Of a stretch of DNA of 48,695 nucleotides, positions 45,035 through 48,695 are shown piece by piece. A program made the position numbers and the translations under genes. The stretch comes from Sphingomonas sp. (lineage in GTDB: Bacteria > Pseudomonadota > Alphaproteobacteria > Sphingomonadales > Sphingomonadaceae), in assembly GCF_019746665.1 (NCBI RefSeq), contig NZ_JAIERS010000022.1:1-48695 (forward strand), in the 5' to 3' direction. Position 1 is the stretch's first letter, and each line of letters starts with the position of its first letter. The notes beneath the pieces are model-generated. The model was not told the origin of the DNA and did not search any database. It saw only the letters and a list, made by a program, of their open reading frames with translations.

Positions 45035-45967
45035 ATGATGCGTCTCGACGGGGGCAATGCGGCGCCTGAGCGGTTGCGCGGCGGGATCGTCGCGCTCGGC
45101 AATTTCGATGGGTTTCATCTCGGCCATCAGGCGGTGGTCGGCCGCGCGGTCGCGCGCGCGCGCGCCGAAGGGCGCCCGGCATTGGTCGCGACCTTCGATC
45201 CGCACCCGGTACGCCATTTCAAGCCCGATGCCGCGCCCTTCCGGCTGACGACGCTCGATCAGCGCGCGCGGCTGTTCGCCGAGGCGGGGGCGCAGGCGAT
45301 GGTGGTGTTCCAGTTCGACGCCGCGCTCGCCGCGCTGACCGCCGAGGAATTCGTCGCGCGGCGCCTGTGCGATCTGCTCGGCGCGGGCGGGGTGGTGACG
45401 GGGGAGGACTTCACCTTCGGCCGCGCGCGCGGCGGCGATGTGCGGGTGCTGGCCGAGCTTGGCGCGCGGCACGGCTTCAGCGTCGATACCGTCGCGCCGG
45501 TTGCGTTCGAGGGCGCGCCCGTCTCCTCCAGCCGCATCCGCGCGCTGCTCCAGGCGGGCGATCCGCGCGGCGCCGCGCGGCTGCTCACCCGCCCTTTCGC
45601 GGTGCAAGGCGTGGTGCAGCATGGCGACAAGCTGGGGCGCACGATCGGCTATCCCACCGCCAACATCGCGCTCGGCAGCTATCTGCGCCCGGCTTACGGG
45701 ATTTACGCGGTGCGGGCGCGGCTGGCGGATGGCCGGGTGCTGGGCGGCGCCGCCAATCTCGGCATCCGCCCCAGCTTCGATCCGCCCAAGGAACTGCTCG
45801 AGGCCTATCTGTTCGATTTTTCGGGCGATCTTTACGGCGAGACGATCGAGATCGCGCTGATCGATTATCTGCGGCCCGAGGCCAAGTTCGACAGCCTGGA
45901 GGCGCTTACCGCGCAGATGGACGCCGATTGCGCCGAGGCGCGGCGGCGGCTGGGGGAAATGAACTAA
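45035..45967 (+). CDS. ribF: Bifunctional riboflavin kinase/FAD synthetase
   Basis: The protein has 310 residues. The N-terminal FMN adenylyltransferase domain has GNFDGFHLGHQAVV and the segment ending EDFTFGRARGGD. The C-terminal flavokinase domain has GRTIGYPTANIAL and LGIRPSFDPP. It makes FMN and FAD from riboflavin. It lies 50 bp after folA and ends just before a large inverted repeat. Confidence 0.96.
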   Translation: MMRLDGGNAAPERLRGGIVALGNFDGFHLGHQAVVGRAVARARAEGRPALVATFDPHPVRHFKPDAAPFRLTTLDQRARLFAEAGAQAMVVFQFDAALAALTAEEFVARRLCDLLGAGGVVTGEDFTFGRARGGDVRVLAELGARHGFSVDTVAPVAFEGAPVSSSRIRALLQAGDPRGAARLLTRPFAVQGVVQHGDKLGRTIGYPTANIALGSYLRPAYGIYAVRARLADGRVLGGAANLGIRPSFDPPKELLEAYLFDFSGDLYGETIEIALIDYLRPEAKFDSLEALTAQMDADCAEARRRLGEMN

Positions 45968-45973
45968 TATCGC

Positions 45974-46072
45974 CTTCCCCGGCGAAGGCCGGGGCCCAGT
46001 ATCACCGGCGTTCGCTCGTCGCCCCACCACGCATAACGCGCCGCGACTGGGCCCCGGCCTTCGCCGGGGAAG
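45974..46072. repeat. Perfect 27-nt inverted repeat after ribF
   Basis: The arms at 45974-46000 and 46046-46072 are exact reverse complements, separated by 45 bp. Each arm contains a CCCCGGCGAAGGCCGGGG core that also folds on itself. It lies between the convergent ribF and MipA-like genes and likely terminates both. It is of the REP-like family seen elsewhere in the window. Confidence 0.8.
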
Positions 46073-46095
46073 ACGGCGTTCGATCGCGGCGCCCG

Positions 46096-46941
46096 TTACT
46101 GGAAGCGGAAGCGGTAGCTGAGCGTCGCGCCCAGCGTCACCTGGTTGGCGCTGCCGAAGCGGCTGCGGGTGATCGGCGAATCGGCGGCGTCGAGCAGCAG
46201 CCGCGAATAGCTGACGAACCCGTTCGCGCTCCACTTGCCGCCCAGCCGGCGCGAGACGAAGGCGGAGACGCCGATGTCGTTCAGATTGCCGCCCGGCGCA
46301 TAGGCCGCCAGCCCGCTCGTCGCCGCCTCGGCCGGAGTCACGCCGAAATAGCGGCGGTTATAGCGCTGATCGGCGAAGCGCAGCCGGCCGCCATAGCCGA
46401 TGGTCCATTTGCCGATCAGCTTCACCCGCCGCAGCGAGAGATCGGCGATCAACCCTTCATGCCCGCCGATCGCCTGGCGCACCTCGACCTGCACGGTCGT
46501 GAAGAAATTGGGCTGCCAGGCGATGAAGCCACCCACTTCGGGCGCGAACGAGATGCGGCGCAGCCCCGGGAAGCGCGCGATGTCGCGGCTGGTGCGGCCG
46601 AATTCGGGGCGCAGGATCGGCCCCGCGCGCAAATGGCGCTCGTTCACCAGATTATAGCCGATGCCCTGCTGCACCGAGGCGAAGAACTGGTTCTTGTAGC
46701 GAATGTCGAGCGCGGGGATGGGCAGCACGCGCAGGCCGCTGCTCCCCGGGAATTGCGGCACCGCGAGCAGGCCGGGGCCGACATCGATCTGCCAGCCCGG
46801 CGGATAGGGGCTGAAGCTGAACCCGCCCGCCGGTCGCGCCGGGGCAGGCGTCGGCGCGGGGGCAGGCTCGGGCGCGGGTGCGGTTTGGGCGGTGGCGGCG
46901 CTGGCAAGGCTCAGGCTGATCGCGGCGATGATGATGCGCAT
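46096..46941 (-). CDS. MipA/OmpV-family outer-membrane protein
   Basis: The protein has 281 residues. A signal peptide (MRIIIAAISLSLASAATAQ) is followed by an Ala/Pro repeat linker (PAPEPAPAPTPAPA) and a beta-barrel with the family pattern: LAVPQFPGSSGLRVLPIPALD, ALDIRYKNQFFASV and the final SYRFRFQ strand. MipA-type proteins scaffold peptidoglycan enzymes or form porins; the specific role here is unknown. It is convergent with ribF. Confidence 0.87.
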   Translation of the reverse strand: MRIIIAAISLSLASAATAQTAPAPEPAPAPTPAPARPAGGFSFSPYPPGWQIDVGPGLLAVPQFPGSSGLRVLPIPALDIRYKNQFFASVQQGIGYNLVNERHLRAGPILRPEFGRTSRDIARFPGLRRISFAPEVGGFIAWQPNFFTTVQVEVRQAIGGHEGLIADLSLRRVKLIGKWTIGYGGRLRFADQRYNRRYFGVTPAEAATSGLAAYAPGGNLNDIGVSAFVSRRLGGKWSANGFVSYSRLLLDAADSPITRSRFGSANQVTLGATLSYRFRFQ

Positions 46942-47042
46942 ATATCTCCCTCGCCGGCGCCCCTAGATTGGTTTTCGCCAATCTGGCAAGCCCGGCCTGG
47001 GCAGGTGACGGCACGCCCAAGAGCCGCTAGAGCCGGTGCCCC

Positions 47043-48695
47043 ATGAGCGACGCCCCAGAAACCCAGCGCGATTGGCGCGACACCGTATTTCTGCCCAAAA
47101 CCGACTTTCCGATGAAGGCCGGCTTGCCGCAGAAGGAACCCGGCATTCTCGCGCGCTGGCAGGAAGCGGGGCTCTACGAACAGCTACGCGCGGCGCGCGC
47201 CGGGCGGGAGAAGTTCATCCTCCACGATGGCCCGCCTTATGCGAATGGCGACATGCATATCGGCCACGCGCTCAACCACATCCTGAAGGACATGGTGTGC
47301 CGCACGCGCAACCTGATGGGGTATGACGCGCCGTACGTGCCCGGCTGGGACTGCCACGGCCTGCCGATCGAGTGGAAGGTCGAGGAGGAATATCGCAAGC
47401 AGAAGAAGAACAAGGACGAGGTTCCCCCGGCCGAATTCCGCGCCCAGTGCCGGGCGTACGCGCAGAAATGGGTCGACACCCAGCGCGAGCAGCTGAAGCG
47501 GCTCGGCATCCTGGGCGACTGGGACCACCCCTATCTGACGATGGACTTCCAGGCCGAGGCGACGATCGTTTCGGAGCTGATGAAGTTCGCTTCGAGCGAC
47601 CAGCTTTATCGCGGCGCCAAGCCGGTGATGTGGTCGCCGGTCGAAAAGACCGCGCTCGCCGAGGCCGAGGTCGAGTATGAGGATATCGTCTCGACGCAGA
47701 TCGATGTCGGCTTCGAGATCGTGGAGGCGCCGAACGCGCCCGAACTGGTCGGCGCCCACGCGGTGGTGTGGACGACGACCCCGTGGACGATCCCGGTGAA
47801 CCAAGCTTTGGCTTATGGGCCGGAGGTTGAGTATGTGCTCCTAGTCGCCGCAGATGCCAGCCTCGAACTGGAGAAGATGTCCGTTGAAGAGCGCAGGGCG
47901 GTATCTTTCTCGTTGCTCGTCGGCAAGGAACTGGTGCCAGCATTCGTTGAACGGACGGGGCTAATCTGCGCGGTCGCCAAAACGATCAAAGGCGCAGACC
48001 TCGCCGGAGCCACCGCGCGCCACCCGATGGCCAAATTCTTCGAGCCCCTCCCCTTCAGGGGAGGGGACGGGGGTGGGGCCTCTCCATCGGGCGCGGCGCT
48101 TACTGATGCGCCCCACCCCAACCCCTCCCCTGAAGGGGAGGGGCTTAACGTGGACCCCACCTCCCCCCTCGCCGAATTCTTCCTGCGCCCGCGCCCCTTC
48201 CTGCCCGGCGATTTCGTCACCACCGATCAGGGCACCGGCCTTGTCCACATGGCGCCCGATCACGGGGAAGACGATTTCGCGCTCTGCAAGGCGCACGGCC
48301 TGAACCCGGTGTTCGCGGTGGAGGGCGACGGCAAGTACCGCGCCGACTGGCCCTGGCTCGGCGGGCAGGGGAGCGTGATCAACCCCAAGTTCAACGCCCC
48401 GGACGGCCCGATCTGCACCGCCTTGCGCGCGGCCGGCGGCCTGCTCGCGGCGAGCGCGGACTATAAGCACAGCTATCCGCATAGCTGGCGCTCCAAGGCG
48501 AAGCTCATCTTCCGCTGCACGCCGCAATGGTTCGTGCCGATGGACCGTAGCCTGAGCGAAGAGCCCTCTCCCCTTCAGGGGAGAGGGTTGGGTGAGGGGG
48601 AAGCCGGGCGCGGCGCATCTGCATGGGGGCGCGCCCCCCCCCCCCCCCCCCCCCCCGCGCGCGGGGCCGGCGGCCGGCGCCCCCCCCCGCCCGCG
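47043..48695 (+). CDS. ileS: Isoleucyl-tRNA synthetase, N-terminal part
   Basis: It starts at ATG 47043 and stays open to the window end; the KMSKS motif and C-terminus lie outside. It has the signature DMHIGHALNH, DCHGLPIEWK, and the CP1 editing-domain stretch VVWTTTPWTIPVNQA and TDQGTGLVHMAPDHGEDD. It charges tRNA-Ile. Two palindromic repeat elements are translated in frame: 48045-48143 (99 bp, 33 codons) in the editing domain, and another at 48564-48587 after PMDRSLSE. The last 60 bases are a C-run and GC simple sequence, probably unreliable. Confidence 0.93.
   Translation, partial: MSDAPETQRDWRDTVFLPKTDFPMKAGLPQKEPGILARWQEAGLYEQLRAARAGREKFILHDGPPYANGDMHIGHALNHILKDMVCRTRNLMGYDAPYVPGWDCHGLPIEWKVEEEYRKQKKNKDEVPPAEFRAQCRAYAQKWVDTQREQLKRLGILGDWDHPYLTMDFQAEATIVSELMKFASSDQLYRGAKPVMWSPVEKTALAEAEVEYEDIVSTQIDVGFEIVEAPNAPELVGAHAVVWTTTPWTIPVNQALAYGPEVEYVLLVAADASLELEKMSVEERRAVSFSLLVGKELVPAFVERTGLICAVAKTIKGADLAGATARHPMAKFFEPLPFRGGDGGGASPSGAALTDAPHPNPSPEGEGLNVDPTSPLAEFFLRPRPFLPGDFVTTDQGTGLVHMAPDHGEDDFALCKAHGLNPVFAVEGDGKYRADWPWLGGQGSVINPKFNAPDGPICTALRAAGGLLAASADYKHSYPHSWRSKAKLIFRCTPQWFVPMDRSLSEEPSPLQGRGLGEGEAGRGASAWGRAPPPPPPPARGAGGRRPPPPA
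48045..48143. repeat. 99-bp palindromic element inside ileS
   Basis: It begins and ends with 22-nt hairpins (CCCCTCCCC-TTCA-GGGGAGGGG and CCCCTCCCC-TGAA-GGGGAGGGG). Inner arms GGGGTGGGGC and GCCCCACCCC are also complementary, so the whole is one large inverted repeat. Its length is a multiple of three and ileS reads straight through it. Confidence 0.8.
48564..48587. repeat. Second palindrome inside ileS
   Basis: A hairpin with 10-bp arms CCCTCTCCCC and GGGGAGAGGG and a TTCA loop, followed by GTTGGGTGAGGGG. It is of the same type as the left half of the 48045-48143 element and is also translated in frame. Confidence 0.7.
48634..48695. other. Poly-C and low-complexity window end
   Basis: An unbroken run of 23 C (48634-48656) is followed by GC-only simple sequence. 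It carries no plausible ileS coding and is best read as poor-quality sequence at a contig edge. Confidence 0.7.

Overview
The window is GC-rich DNA whose families point to an alphaproteobacterium of the Sphingomonadaceae (Sphingomonas or a close relative). The evidence is a TonB-dependent receptor, a MipA/OmpV porin, the bioFDA and thyA-folA pairs, small sphingomonad-type hypothetical proteins, and REP-like repeats of the form GTCACCCCGG/CCGGGGTGAC. This assignment comes from family knowledge; no taxonomic search was possible.

Layout. 1-4.8 kb: a fragment of a chemoreceptor-like sensor, a divergent SDR/TetR pair sharing a near-perfect palindromic operator, and a TonB-dependent receptor. 5.0-20.5 kb: the most unusual part, a divergent secretion and peptide-modification locus. 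Its minus arm runs HlyD-type adaptor, C39-peptidase ABC exporter (PCAT), a double-glycine-leader protein with an HExxH motif, a 4-TM protein, a double-glycine-leader lysozyme/transglycosylase, a secreted Cys-containing protein and a retropepsin-PDZ protein. Its plus arm runs a nucleotidyltransferase-like protein, a winged-helix regulator, a DUF6817-2OG/Fe(II) oxygenase fusion, a Fic enzyme, two tandem borosin-like peptide-backbone N-methyltransferases, a third double-glycine-leader protein and a second retropepsin-like protein. The three leader proteins share a nearly identical first 26 residues. After the predicted Gly-Gly cleavage their new N-termini carry D-I-V-V-T-G followed by a Gly/Asp/aromatic-rich stretch. 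This looks like the TonB box plus flexible N-domain of TonB-dependent colicins. I infer a PCAT-exported family of antibacterial proteins that enter target cells through TonB receptors. How the methyltransferases, oxygenase and Fic protein serve it is unknown.

20.5-32.3 kb: ordinary accessory metabolism and stress genes. These are an epimerase with a divergent LysR, a LysR with a GST-glyoxalase fusion, a Tat-exported metallo-beta-lactamase-fold protein, a cation antiporter broken by an internal deletion, a PHB-depolymerase-like esterase, several tiny sphingomonad proteins, a BLUF-B12 photoreceptor, a cold-shock protein and a single-domain response regulator. 32.4-37.9 kb: a small island beside tRNA-Ser(GGA), holding a type IIG-like restriction-modification protein, an IS3 transposase stub and a frameshifted DUF3800 gene. 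38-48.7 kb: core genes katG, bioFDA, thyA-folA, ribF, a MipA-type porin, and ileS with palindromic repeats translated in frame. The window ends in a poly-C run that looks like poor sequence.
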